Assembly: GCF_003053745.1 (NCBI RefSeq)
Contig: NZ_QAYE01000004.1
Span: 186,001 to 250,000 of the forward strand
Origin: Sphingomonas faeni
GTDB taxonomy: Bacteria > Pseudomonadota > Alphaproteobacteria > Sphingomonadales > Sphingomonadaceae
Reading direction: 5' to 3'
Length of the DNA stretch: 64,000 bases
In this document: positions 52,032 to 60,699 of the stretch, piece after piece
How positions within the stretch are numbered: the stretch's first letter is position 1
Layout of the letters: every line of letters begins with the position of its first letter
Position numbers and translations under genes: made by a program
The notes under the pieces: model-generated
What the model was told of the DNA's origin: nothing
What the model saw: the letters and a program-made list of their open reading frames with translations, nothing else
Database searches by the model: none

Positions 52032-54344
52032 CTAGATCGCATGCCCCTCGGTATCGCGGAGCACTTCGCGGCGGCCGACGTGATCGGGGCGGCCGACGAT
52101 GCCGTCCTTCTCCATCCGCTCGATCAACCGCGCGGCGGAGTTGTAGCCGATCCGCAACTGGCGCTGGAGCCACGAGGTCGAGGCTTTCTGCGACTCGCAC
52201 ACCAGCTGGATCGCCTGGCGATATTGTTGGTCCTCCGCCGAATCCTCACCCGTCGGCGAGCCCTCCAGCGCGAAGCTCTCCTCGGGCTCCTCGGTCACCG
52301 ACGAGATGTAATCCGGCAGGCCCTGCGAGCGCCAGTGATCCGCCACCAGCCGCACTTCGTCGTCGGTCACGAACGGCCCGTGGACACGGACGATGCCCTT
52401 GCCGCCGGGCATGTAGAGCATGTCGCCCTTGCCGAGCAGCTGCTCGGCGCCCTGTTCGCCGAGGATGGTGCGCGAATCGATCTTCGACGTGACGTGGAAG
52501 CTGATCCGGGTCGGCAGATTGGCCTTGATGACGCCGGTGATGACGTCGACCGACGGCCGCTGCGTCGCCATGATCAGGTGGATGCCCGCCGCGCGGGCCT
52601 TCTGCGCAAGCCGCTGGATGAGGAATTCGACCTCCTTGCCCGCGGTCATCATCAGGTCGGCGAGCTCGTCGACGATCACGACGATCTGCGGCAGCACGTC
52701 GTATTCGAGCTTCTCCTCCTCGTACATCGGCGCGCCGGTGTCCGGGTGATACCCCGTCTGCACCTTCCGCCCGAGCGGCTGACCCTTCGCCTTCGCGCCG
52801 CGCACCTTGTCGTTGAAACCCGCAAGGCTGCGCACGCCGACGGAGGACATCTGGCGGTAGCGGTCCTCCATCGTCTCGACCGCCCATTTCAGCGCGCGCA
52901 CCGCCTTGGCGGGATCGGTCACGACCGGCGACAACAAATGCGGAATGTCGTCGTACATGCTCAGTTCGAGCATCTTCGGATCGATCATGATCATCCGGCA
53001 CTGGTTCGGCGTCAGCTTGTAGAGCAGCGACAGGATCATGCTATTCAGGCCAACCGACTTACCCGAGCCGGTCGTGCCCGCGACCAGCAGATGCGGCATC
53101 GGCGCGAGATCGGCGATCACCGAATCGCCCGCGATGTTCTTGCCGAGGATAATCGGCAACTGCGCCGACTGGTCCTCGAACGTCTGGCTGCCGACGAGTT
53201 CGTGCAACGACACCGCCTCGCGCCGCGCATTCGGCAGCTCGATACCGATCACGTTGCGCCCCGGAATAACCGCGACACGCGCGGAGATCGCGGACATGTT
53301 GCGCGCGATGTCGTCGGCCAGCGCGATCACGCGGCTTGCCTTGATGCCGGGCGCTGGCTCGAGTTCGTACATCGTCACGACCGGGCCCGGCCGAACCTCG
53401 ATGATCGATCCCTTCACGTGGAAATCGTCGAGCACGTTCTCCAGCAGCCGCGCGTTGCGCTCCAGGCCCGCCTTGTCGATCACATTGCCCTGGCTCGGCG
53501 GCGACGGCGTCAGCAGGTCCAGGCTCGGCAGCGTGAAATTGTCGCGCAGGTCGAGCGACGACTGGCGCTCCTTGGGTTTCGCCTGCGATGGCGCATTCTG
53601 GCGATCCGCGATGACGGGAGCGGGACGCGGGTCGGGCTCGGCGACTGCACGCGGCTCGACCGGTTTCCGGGTCAACGTCAGCGGTTCGTCGTCGTCCTCG
53701 TCGATCTCCGCGAAGCCGTCATAGCCGAGCGCCTCGGTCCGATTGCGGCGGGGAAGGCGCCATTTGCGCTCGCCGAGATCGATCTCGATGCTCTTGCCCC
53801 AGACGATCGCGCCGGCGATCGCCGCGACCAGCCCTATCGAGCGCGCGGACCAGAGTTCGGCGACCGGCTGGCCGATGAAGCTCAACGCCCAATGCACCGC
53901 GCTGGAGACCGACAGGCCGATCACGCCGCCCCAGCCGGCGGGAAGCGCGAGCACCGACGTGCCCGATACGAACGCAAGCGCGCTCGCCATCAGCGCGACG
54001 CCGATCGCCGCGCCGCGCACCATCCGCACCCAATGCCCGAGCGGCGCGTCACGCCACAGTCGCATCCCGAGAATCGGTCCGATCGGCAGCAACAGCGCGA
54101 CCGCCGGCCCGAACAGCGTGAGCGCGATGTCGGCGAACCATGCACCCGGCGGCCCGACCAGATTGGCGGGGTCTCCGCCCGACGCGGTGTTCAGGGCGGG
54201 GTCGCTCGGGTGATAGCTCGCCAGCGCCAGCGCCATCAGCAGCGTGCCAACGAACAACGCGATCGCTGCGATCAGCGCGCCGCTGCGGACGGCACCCGCC
54301 TTCACCGTCTCACGCCACAAGGCTGGCTGCGCGCGGCTGGCCAT
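52032..54344 (-). CDS. ftsK: DNA translocase FtsK
   Basis: 770 aa. Four N-terminal membrane helices (about residues 20-180) are followed by a short acidic/proline linker, the RecA-like motor with Walker A GTTGSGKSVGLNSMI and Walker B VVIVDELADLMM, and a C-terminal winged-helix gamma domain (STSWLQRQLRIGYNSAARLIERM) that reads KOPS and activates XerCD. It clears chromosome termini from the septum. ATG 54342-54344 is the clear start. It is divergent from the ubiH-like gene. Confidence 0.95.
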   Translation of the reverse strand: MASRAQPALWRETVKAGAVRSGALIAAIALFVGTLLMALALASYHPSDPALNTASGGDPANLVGPPGAWFADIALTLFGPAVALLLPIGPILGMRLWRDAPLGHWVRMVRGAAIGVALMASALAFVSGTSVLALPAGWGGVIGLSVSSAVHWALSFIGQPVAELWSARSIGLVAAIAGAIVWGKSIEIDLGERKWRLPRRNRTEALGYDGFAEIDEDDDEPLTLTRKPVEPRAVAEPDPRPAPVIADRQNAPSQAKPKERQSSLDLRDNFTLPSLDLLTPSPPSQGNVIDKAGLERNARLLENVLDDFHVKGSIIEVRPGPVVTMYELEPAPGIKASRVIALADDIARNMSAISARVAVIPGRNVIGIELPNARREAVSLHELVGSQTFEDQSAQLPIILGKNIAGDSVIADLAPMPHLLVAGTTGSGKSVGLNSMILSLLYKLTPNQCRMIMIDPKMLELSMYDDIPHLLSPVVTDPAKAVRALKWAVETMEDRYRQMSSVGVRSLAGFNDKVRGAKAKGQPLGRKVQTGYHPDTGAPMYEEEKLEYDVLPQIVVIVDELADLMMTAGKEVEFLIQRLAQKARAAGIHLIMATQRPSVDVITGVIKANLPTRISFHVTSKIDSRTILGEQGAEQLLGKGDMLYMPGGKGIVRVHGPFVTDDEVRLVADHWRSQGLPDYISSVTEEPEESFALEGSPTGEDSAEDQQYRQAIQLVCESQKASTSWLQRQLRIGYNSAARLIERMEKDGIVGRPDHVGRREVLRDTEGHAI

Positions 54345-54507
54345 GACCCGTATTCTCCAGATTCAACTAAATGGTGAAGTTTCAACTTCAGATTGAAAAT
54401 TCATCGCGCCGGGCGGGTTGAACGTCAAGCGCGGTCCTCTGCAACACGGGTTAAGCTGCGCCCGGATCGTCGTTGGCAGCGACCGGCTACCGGGATAAAG
54501 CGCGACC

Positions 54508-55722
54508 ATGGACACAGATGTAATCATCCTCGGTGGCGGGCTGGTCGGCGCGACGCTCGCCGTGGCGCTCGACGTGCACGGCATCTCGACGATCGTGATC
54601 GACCCCGCCGACCCCGCGGTGACGCTGGCGCCCGGCTTCGACGGCCGTGCGTCGGCGGTGGCAAGCGCGAGCCACCGCATGCTCGACGCGATCGGCATCG
54701 GCGCGACGCTGGCGGGGCAGGGCTGTGCGATCCGCCAGATTCGCGTCAGCGATGGGCTGGAACCGGGTGCGCTCGATTTCGTCCCCGCCGCAGACGATGG
54801 CGCGCTCGGCACGATGTACGAGAACAAGCTGCTCCGCCGCACGCTGTTCGACGCCGCAACTGCTGCGCCGCATGTCGATCTCCGCATGCAGACGCGTGCG
54901 ACGTCGGTCGACCGTGCCGAATCGGGCGTCACCGCCACGCTGGACTCGGGCGACGTCATTCGCGCGCCGCTGCTGATCGCCGCGGAGGGCCGCAACTCGC
55001 CGACGCGCGAAGCTGCGGGGATCACGATCGCGCGCTGGTCGTACGAGCACACCGCGATCATCGCCGCGTTCCACCACGAACGCTCGCACGAGGATGTCGC
55101 GTACGAGATCTTCTACGCAAGCGGCCCGTTCGCGCTGCTTCCGCTGCCCGATGACGCCGACGGTCACCGCTCGGCGATCGTCTGGACGGTCGACTCGAAG
55201 AACGCGCCCGGCATGCTCAAGCTCGGCGACCGCGCGTTCCTCGCCGAAGCCGAAAAGAACATGGGCGGCTTCCTCGGCAAGCTGTCGATGGCCACCCCGC
55301 GGTCGAGCTACCCGCTCGGCTTCCACCACGCCGCGCGCATTACCGACACGCGGCTCGCGCTCGTCGGCGACGCCGGCCACGGCATCCACCCGATCGCCGG
55401 GCAGGGTCTCAACCTGGGCTTCCGCGACGTCGCGACGCTCGCCGAGGTACTGGTCGAGGGCAAGCGGCTCGGCCTCGATCTCGGCGACGCGGCACTGCTC
55501 GCGCGCTACCAGCGCTGGCGCGGGCTCGACACGTTCATGACCGCCGCCGCCACCGACACGCTCACCCGCCTGTTCGGCCTCCCCGGCAAGACTGCCAGCG
55601 CCGTCCGCCGGTTCGGCATCAGCGCCGTCAACGCGATCCCGCCGCTCAAGGACCGCTTCATGGCCGAAGCACGCGGTGAATCGGGTGACCTGCCGAAGCT
55701 GTTGCAGGGGCTCAAGATCTGA
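54508..55722 (+). CDS. UbiH/UbiF/COQ6-family FAD monooxygenase
   Basis: 404 aa. N-terminal FAD motif VIILGGGLVGATLAVAL, middle DG motif region and C-terminal ALVGDAGHGIHPIAGQGLNL, all diagnostic of ubiquinone-ring hydroxylases. It probably hydroxylates a ubiquinone intermediate; which ring position (C5, C6 or C1) cannot be told from sequence alone. It is divergent from ftsK across 163 bp. Confidence 0.9.
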   Translation: MDTDVIILGGGLVGATLAVALDVHGISTIVIDPADPAVTLAPGFDGRASAVASASHRMLDAIGIGATLAGQGCAIRQIRVSDGLEPGALDFVPAADDGALGTMYENKLLRRTLFDAATAAPHVDLRMQTRATSVDRAESGVTATLDSGDVIRAPLLIAAEGRNSPTREAAGITIARWSYEHTAIIAAFHHERSHEDVAYEIFYASGPFALLPLPDDADGHRSAIVWTVDSKNAPGMLKLGDRAFLAEAEKNMGGFLGKLSMATPRSSYPLGFHHAARITDTRLALVGDAGHGIHPIAGQGLNLGFRDVATLAEVLVEGKRLGLDLGDAALLARYQRWRGLDTFMTAAATDTLTRLFGLPGKTASAVRRFGISAVNAIPPLKDRFMAEARGESGDLPKLLQGLKI

Positions 55723-55863
55723 GACGGACGATCTGCCGCTGATCAGCGGCGGCGCTCTGTCACGACGATCTCACCAATTGGACCCCGGCCTCCACCGGAA
55801 AAATGCGTCTGTTCTACCGCGAGAGGCACTGACCGTATTGGGGGCCGGAGTCCGGTGAGCGTT

Positions 55864-56598
55864 TCAAACCGCCCCACGTAACTCCAGCGCCCGCGCAAAC
55901 ACCGCGTCGAACATTTCCGCCGTCAGCACACCGGTATTCACGTTGTAGCGCGAGCAGTGGAAGCTATCGATCAGGATGCGGCCGTCGGGCATCACATGCT
56001 CCGCGCCGTGGGCAAAGCGCGCTTTCGGCAACCGACCGCCGAGCATCTTCACCGCCGACTGATGCGCGATATGCCCCAGCGCCACGAACACCCGCGCGGT
56101 CGGCACCGCATCCGCCTGCGTCTCGAGGAACGGCCGGCAGGTGCGGATTTCCTCCGGCGTCGGCTTGTTCTCGGGCGGCAGGCACTTCACCGCGTTGAGG
56201 ATGATCGCGCCGTCGAGCGCCAGCCCGTCCTCGGCCTTCGCACCATATGTCCCGGTCGCAAGCCCGAACCGCCCGAGCGTCTCGTACAGGAACTGCCCCG
56301 CATAATCGCCGGTGAACGCGCGGCCCGTGCGGTTCGCGCCATGCTTGCCCGGCGCGAGGCCGATGATGCCGAGCCACGCCGCCGGATCGCCGAACGCCGG
56401 GACCGGCGCGTTCCACCAGGTCGGGAACTCGGTGCGCACCTGCTCGCGCACCGCGACGAGGCGAGGGCAGAGCGGGCAGTCATGCGGCGGCTCGGTCTCG
56501 GGTAGCGCGGAGACGGGCGCGAAGACCGTCGTGACGTCGACTTCGCCGGTGTCTTCGAGGGTTTCGGGAAGCTTGGAGGTGTAAGGTGTGGAATCCAT
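55864..56598 (-). CDS. Family 5 uracil-DNA glycosylase (UdgB-like)
   Basis: 244 aa. It has GLAPGKHGANRTGRAFTGD, the family 5 signature that differs from families 1 and 4, and HCSRYNVNTG near the C-terminus. Cysteines in CPLCPR, KCLPPENK and TCRPFL could bind the 4Fe-4S cluster found in this family. It removes uracil and other deaminated bases from DNA. It is divergent from folK across 22 bp. Confidence 0.88.
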   Translation of the reverse strand: MDSTPYTSKLPETLEDTGEVDVTTVFAPVSALPETEPPHDCPLCPRLVAVREQVRTEFPTWWNAPVPAFGDPAAWLGIIGLAPGKHGANRTGRAFTGDYAGQFLYETLGRFGLATGTYGAKAEDGLALDGAIILNAVKCLPPENKPTPEEIRTCRPFLETQADAVPTARVFVALGHIAHQSAVKMLGGRLPKARFAHGAEHVMPDGRILIDSFHCSRYNVNTGVLTAEMFDAVFARALELRGAV

Positions 56599-56620
56599 GG
56601 GATTGCGCTAGGCGGACCAA

Positions 56621-57130
56621 ATGTCGCCTGCAACCCCGCTCCCGCCGATCGCGCAGGCCGCGACCACCTACGCGATCGCGCTCGGCTCGAACCGACGCGG
56701 CCGTCACGGGAGCCCCGAACACGAGATCGCCGCCGCTTTGGAGACGCTCGGCACTGTCGTCGCACGATCGCCGACCGTAACTAGCGCACCATTAGGCCCC
56801 TCGAACCGCCGCTACGCCAACGCCGTCGCACTGATTGAGACGCCCGAAGACCCCGCCGCGCTGCTCGTCCGCCTCAAACGGATCGAGCGCGCGTTCGGCC
56901 GCCGCCCCGGCCGCCGCTGGGGAAGCCGCGTGATCGATCTCGACATCATCCTCTGGTCGGGCGGCGCGTGGTCGTCGCCCGGGCTCACCGTTCCCCACGC
57001 CGCGTTTCGCACCCGCAGCTTCGTCCTTGGCCCCCTCGCCAGCCTGATCCCGCAATGGCGCGATCCGCTGACCGGGCGAACGATCCGGCAATTGGCGCAA
57101 TCGGTTGACCGAAAGCGGCCACGCGATTAG
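56621..57130 (+). CDS. folK: HPPK: 6-hydroxymethyl-7,8-dihydropterin pyrophosphokinase
   Basis: 169 aa. It starts with YAIALGSNRRGRHGSPEHEI and contains FGRRPGRRWGSRVIDLDIIL, the HPPK pterin/ATP-binding motif, then LTVPHAAFRTRSFVLGPLA. It makes the dihydropterin pyrophosphate used in folate synthesis. It is just upstream of tRNA-Lys; the gap is 21 bp. Confidence 0.93.
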   Translation: MSPATPLPPIAQAATTYAIALGSNRRGRHGSPEHEIAAALETLGTVVARSPTVTSAPLGPSNRRYANAVALIETPEDPAALLVRLKRIERAFGRRPGRRWGSRVIDLDIILWSGGAWSSPGLTVPHAAFRTRSFVLGPLASLIPQWRDPLTGRTIRQLAQSVDRKRPRD

Positions 57131-57151
57131 GTGCGCGGTCCACGATGGCGG

Positions 57152-57227
57152 GGGTCCGTAGCTCAGTTGGTAGAGCAAGCGACTTTTAATCGAGAGGTCC
57201 CGGGTTCGAGCCCCGGCGGACCCACCA
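57152..57227 (+). tRNA. tRNA-Lys (anticodon TTT)
   Basis: 76 nt with encoded CCA. Acceptor GGGTCCG (57152-57158) pairs with CGGACCC (57217-57223). The D arm GCTC/GAGC, T arm CCGGG/CCCGG with TTCGAGC loop, and anticodon loop CTTTTAA are present. In the anticodon stem AGCGA faces TCGAG, so the outer two pairs are A-G and G-A mismatches while the inner three are Watson-Crick. Confidence 0.95.
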
Positions 57228-57229
57228 TC

Positions 57230-57940
57230 GATGCTTCGGGCGTTGCGCCGAGCAGGCGGCGGCATGTCCCGGCGATTCTCGCGGGCGCATCGGTCGCGGC
57301 GATCGGGCTAGCCCTCATCCTCCTTGTCGGTCTCGCGGTTGATCACTGGCCGTTCGCGTTCGACCGGTCGATCATCCTCGGCCTGCGCGCGTGGGGCGGG
57401 CCGTCATGGCTGCCCAAGGTCGCAGCCGACGTCACCGCGCTCGGCGGCGGTATCGTCCTGACGATCGTCGTGGTGGTCGCCGCCGGCCTGCTGATCGTCC
57501 AGCGCCTTTGGCTGACCGCCGCCGCCATGGTCGCGGCCAGCGTCACCGGCAATATCGTGGTCGAACTCGTCAAGCTGCAGGTCGCCCGCCCGCGTCCCGA
57601 TATCGTCGCGCACCTCGTCACGGTCACGCATATGAGCTTCCCGAGCGGGCATTCCGCGAACAGCGCGATCGTCTATCTCACGCTCGCCGGCCTCGCCTCG
57701 CAGGTGACACGGGATCGCGCGACCCGAGCGTATCTGCTCGTCGTCGCGATCCTGCTGGTCGGCGCGATCGGCTGCAGCCGGGTGTATCTGGGCGTCCACT
57801 GGCCGAGCGACGTGCTGGCCGGGTGGAGCTTCGGCACGCTCTGGGCGCTCGCCTGGTGGCTCGCCACCGCTCGCGCGCGGCGAGCGATCGGCGGCGAGCG
57901 CCACGCGTTCGGCACCCCGCCCGCCGATCCGGCCTCCTAG
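57230..57940 (+). CDS. PAP2-family membrane phosphatase, start codon unclear
   Basis: About 235 aa. Six predicted helices; the three phosphatase motifs are KLQVARPRPD, PSGHSANSA and SRVYLGVHWPSDV. It likely dephosphorylates a lipid phosphate such as undecaprenyl or phosphatidate. The frame is open through the tRNA gene, but after the tRNA no ATG, GTG or TTG occurs in frame before the first membrane helix (about 57270), so the start must be non-standard (ATT 57275 or CTC/CTG later) or the sequence has an error. It overlaps the galE end (57937-57940). Confidence 0.8.
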   Translation, partial: DASGVAPSRRRHVPAILAGASVAAIGLALILLVGLAVDHWPFAFDRSIILGLRAWGGPSWLPKVAADVTALGGGIVLTIVVVVAAGLLIVQRLWLTAAAMVAASVTGNIVVELVKLQVARPRPDIVAHLVTVTHMSFPSGHSANSAIVYLTLAGLASQVTRDRATRAYLLVVAILLVGAIGCSRVYLGVHWPSDVLAGWSFGTLWALAWWLATARARRAIGGERHAFGTPPADPAS

Positions 57941-58935
57941 CGACCTTTCTCGGCCAGCGCGCGCTCCCATGCCAGCGCGTCGCGGACGATCCGGTCGAGA
58001 TCGGCATGGCGGGGCGTCCAGTCGAGCGTCTCGAGGATCGCGCGATTGTCCGAGATCAGCATCGCCGGATCCCCCGCGCGACGCCCTTCGAGGCGACGCT
58101 CGATCGTCCGGTTGGTAACCTTGTCGACCGCATCGAGCACCTCGAGCACTGAGAATCCCTTGCCATAACCCGCGTTGAGCGTGTGGCTCTTGGCAGGGTC
58201 CGCGACCAGGACTTCCAACGCGGCGACGTGCGCGGCGGCCAGGTCGGTCACGTGGATGTAATCGCGCACACCGGTGCCGTCGGGCGTGGCGAAATCCGTG
58301 CCGTAAACGCCTACCGCGTCGCGCTTGCCGGTCGCGGCCTCGACCGCGATCTTGATCAGGTGCGTGGCACCGACCGTCGACTGGCCGCTGCGCCCCTGCG
58401 GATCGGCGCCGGCGACGTTGAAGTAGCGCAATGCCGCATAGTTCATCGGATGCGCCGCGGCGACGTCGCGCAGCATTGCCTCGGTCATCAGCTTGGACAT
58501 GCCATACGGGTTGATCGGCACGGTCGGATCGCCCTCCGCGACGGGTACCTTCTCGGGCGTGCCATAGGTCGCGGCGGTCGACGAGAAGATGAAATGGGCC
58601 ACGCCCTCGACGACCGCGCTCTCGATCAGCGCACGGCTGGCGGCGGTGTTGTTGCGGTAATATTTGAGCGGGTCGCTAACCGATTCGGGGACCACCACCG
58701 AGCCCGCGAAATGCATGATCGCCTTGACGTTGTGCTCGCGGATCGCCGCGCGGACCTTCGCATCGTCGGCGACGTTCGCCTCGACGAGTGCGGCGCGCGG
58801 ATCGACCGCCCAGTCGAACCCGGTGACCAGATTGTCGAGCACGACGACGTCATACCCCGCATCGAGCAACGCCAGCACCGCGTGGCTGCCGATATAGCCG
58901 GCCCCGCCAGTCACCATAACCTTACCGTCAATCAC
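57937..58935 (-). CDS. galE: UDP-glucose 4-epimerase
   Basis: 332 aa from GTG 58933-58935 with GAGGAG at normal spacing. The NAD motif [17 protein letters not shown] is at residues 7-23 and the catalytic Ser/Tyr are in [12 protein letters not shown] and NPYGMSK. It interconverts UDP-glucose and UDP-galactose for exopolysaccharide or glycolipids. It converges with the PAP2 gene with a four-base overlap. Confidence 0.93.
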   Translation of the reverse strand: MIDGKVMVTGGAGYIGSHAVLALLDAGYDVVVLDNLVTGFDWAVDPRAALVEANVADDAKVRAAIREHNVKAIMHFAGSVVVPESVSDPLKYYRNNTAASRALIESAVVEGVAHFIFSSTAATYGTPEKVPVAEGDPTVPINPYGMSKLMTEAMLRDVAAAHPMNYAALRYFNVAGADPQGRSGQSTVGATHLIKIAVEAATGKRDAVGVYGTDFATPDGTGVRDYIHVTDLAAAHVAALEVLVADPAKSHTLNAGYGKGFSVLEVLDAVDKVTNRTIERRLEGRRAGDPAMLISDNRAILETLDWTPRHADLDRIVRDALAWERALAEKGR

Positions 58936-58994
58936 GCGCGTCTCCTCTTTGTTGCGGGGTAGCGACTTCCTACATTGGCGGAAAGGAGATCGTT

Positions 58995-59537
58995 ATGACG
59001 GATTATGTAACGCTGGCCGGCGGCTGCTTCTGGTGCACCGAGGCTGTGTTCAAGGATGTGATCGGGGTCGGGTCGGCCGAGAGCGGGTATATCGGCGGGC
59101 ATGTGCCCAACCCGACCTACAAGCAGGTCTGCGGCGGCGACACCGGCCATGCCGAGGCGATCCGGATCGGTTTCGACCCGGAGCAGCTGAAGCTCGGCGA
59201 CCTGCTCGACATCTTCTTCGCGACGCACGACGCGACGACGCTGAACCGGCAGGGCAACGACGTGGGGACGCAGTACCGCTCGGCGATGTTTCCCGCGGAC
59301 GACGCGCAGAAGGCCGAGATGGAAGCGGCACTGGAGCGCGCGCAGGCGGATTCGCCCAAGCCGATCGTCACCACCATTGAGCCGATGGACACGTGGTACG
59401 AGGCCGAGGGCTATCACCAGGATTACTGGGAAACCTCGGGCCGCTCGAACCCATATTGCATGGCGGTGATCCCGCCCAAGCTGCAGAAGCTCCGCAAGAG
59501 CTTCGCCGCGCGGTCGAAGGCGGCGGTGAACGCGTAA
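58995..59537 (+). CDS. msrA: Peptide methionine-S-sulfoxide reductase MsrA
   Basis: 180 aa with an ideal AAGGAG site upstream. The catalytic [11 protein letters not shown] is at residues 9-19, followed by [22 protein letters not shown] and the [12 protein letters not shown] tail. It repairs oxidised methionine (S form). Only MsrA is encoded here; no MsrB is nearby. Divergent from galE. Confidence 0.95.
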   Translation: MTDYVTLAGGCFWCTEAVFKDVIGVGSAESGYIGGHVPNPTYKQVCGGDTGHAEAIRIGFDPEQLKLGDLLDIFFATHDATTLNRQGNDVGTQYRSAMFPADDAQKAEMEAALERAQADSPKPIVTTIEPMDTWYEAEGYHQDYWETSGRSNPYCMAVIPPKLQKLRKSFAARSKAAVNA

Positions 59538-59551
59538 GATCGAACCAATGC

Positions 59552-59630
59552 TGTTCCCCCGCGGAAGCGGGGGCCCAGCTAAATACCGCCGTCCGACCTG
59601 ACTCCTGGACCCCTGCGTGCGCAGGGGAAC
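59552..59630. repeat. Inverted repeat, family C-like copy 4
   Basis: TGTTCCCCCGCGGAAGCGGG and CCCTGCGTGCGCAGGGGAAC ends surround GCCCAGC and CTGGAC segments. More diverged than copies at 11682 and 46922. It sits between converging msrA and sua5. Confidence 0.8.
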
Positions 59631-59633
59631 GGA

Positions 59634-60653
59634 CTATCGATGTGCGGCGCGGCGAAGGCGGTCGTTGATCGCTTCGCCGATGCCGTCGAATGGGATCGGC
59701 GCGATCGCGATCTTTGAGCGATCGTTTGCGTCCGCTGCATGGAGCAGGTCGAACAACCTCGCCGCGGCTTCGACAAGGTTTCCAGACGCGGAGAGCGACA
59801 CGTCGCCTGCCACATCGCCGAAACCAATCAGCCACTCATCAGACCCTGTCTCGAACGCATTCAGCCTGAGCAACTTGCTTGGCGCATAATGGCTCTCAAG
59901 CTGCCCCGGCGCCGTCACCCCACTCTCAATCCCCCCCGGCGAAGGCCGGGGCCCAATTGGGGGACGGTCATGACGCAGGTCTTGCCCGGTTACATCCGAC
60001 GTTCCAATTGGGCCCCGGCCTCCGCCGGGGGGGTGCTCTAAGTACTGCCGGATAGCCTCCGCCGTAACCGGCCCCGGCCGCAGCACCGTCCGCCCCGCCA
60101 CGATCGTCGACTCCAATCCCGCCTCGGTAGCCCCATCGTCGAGGATCAACGGTACGTTCCCCCCCAAGCTTCCCGCGACATGCGCGGCGGTAGTCGGACT
60201 GATCCCCCCGCTCGCATTGGCCGAAGGCGCCGCCAACGGCCGCCCCGACGCCGCGATCAACCCCTGCATAGCCCGATGCCGAGGCACCCGTATCGCGACC
60301 GTATCCAACCCCGCCGTCACCAGCGAAGCGATCCCCGAATCCCCCCGCACCGGCAGCACCAACGTCAGCGGCCCCGGCCAGAACGCCTCGGCCAACGCCC
60401 GAGCATCCGCATCGAACACAGCAATACGCTCAGCCGCCGCCAGATCTGCCACATGCACGATCAGAGGATTGAAACTCGGCCGCCCCTTCGCGGCATAAAT
60501 CCGCGCCACGGCCTCCGCATTGGTCGCGTCCGCCGCCAGCCCATACACCGTCTCGGTCGGCACCGCGACGATCCCCCCGTCGCGAATCAGTGCGGCGGCT
60601 TCGGCGATTGCGGCCGTGCCGTAGGGTAAAATCCGAGGGTGTGGACGGGTCAT
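59634..60653 (-). CDS. L-threonylcarbamoyladenylate synthase (Sua5-type) with in-frame repeat insert
   Basis: 339 aa from ATG 60651-60653. The YrdC domain (residues about 8-195) has VPTETVYGLAADATN, KGRPSFNPLIVHV and PSANASGGISPTTAAHV; the C-terminal Sua5 domain starts near APGQLESHYAPSKLL. Between them residues about 208-241 (starts GGGRGPIGTSDV, ends IGPRPSPGG) are encoded by a palindromic repeat (59931-60033). It makes the threonylcarbamoyl-AMP used for t6A in tRNA. The insert lies in the interdomain linker, so function is probably kept. Confidence 0.93.
   Translation of the reverse strand: MTRPHPRILPYGTAAIAEAAALIRDGGIVAVPTETVYGLAADATNAEAVARIYAAKGRPSFNPLIVHVADLAAAERIAVFDADARALAEAFWPGPLTLVLPVRGDSGIASLVTAGLDTVAIRVPRHRAMQGLIAASGRPLAAPSANASGGISPTTAAHVAGSLGGNVPLILDDGATEAGLESTIVAGRTVLRPGPVTAEAIRQYLEHPPGGGRGPIGTSDVTGQDLRHDRPPIGPRPSPGGIESGVTAPGQLESHYAPSKLLRLNAFETGSDEWLIGFGDVAGDVSLSASGNLVEAAARLFDLLHAADANDRSKIAIAPIPFDGIGEAINDRLRRAAHR
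59931..60033. repeat. Family D repeat inserted within the sua5-type gene
   Basis: Arms CCCCCCCGGCGAAGGCCGGG and CCGGCCTCCGCCGGGGGGG, each followed by GCCCAATTGGG or CCAATTGGGC. It closely matches the intergenic copy at 62436-62540, including the centre TCCGACGTTCCAATTGGG. It is read in frame as a linker of about 34 residues. Confidence 0.93.
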
Positions 60654-60699
60654 TCCACAGGCGTATAGCGGGTCCAAACCGTAGCGATAAGAGGATGCG

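Noticed and set aside
51966-54377. 803-codon frame antisense to ftsK
   Set aside because: Rich in Arg/Asp/His from reverse reading; ftsK on the other strand has intact Walker motifs.
57131-57229. PAP2 protein starting at GTG 57131 and reading through the tRNA
   Set aside because: The extra residues are just tRNA translation and would require coding use of the tRNA gene.
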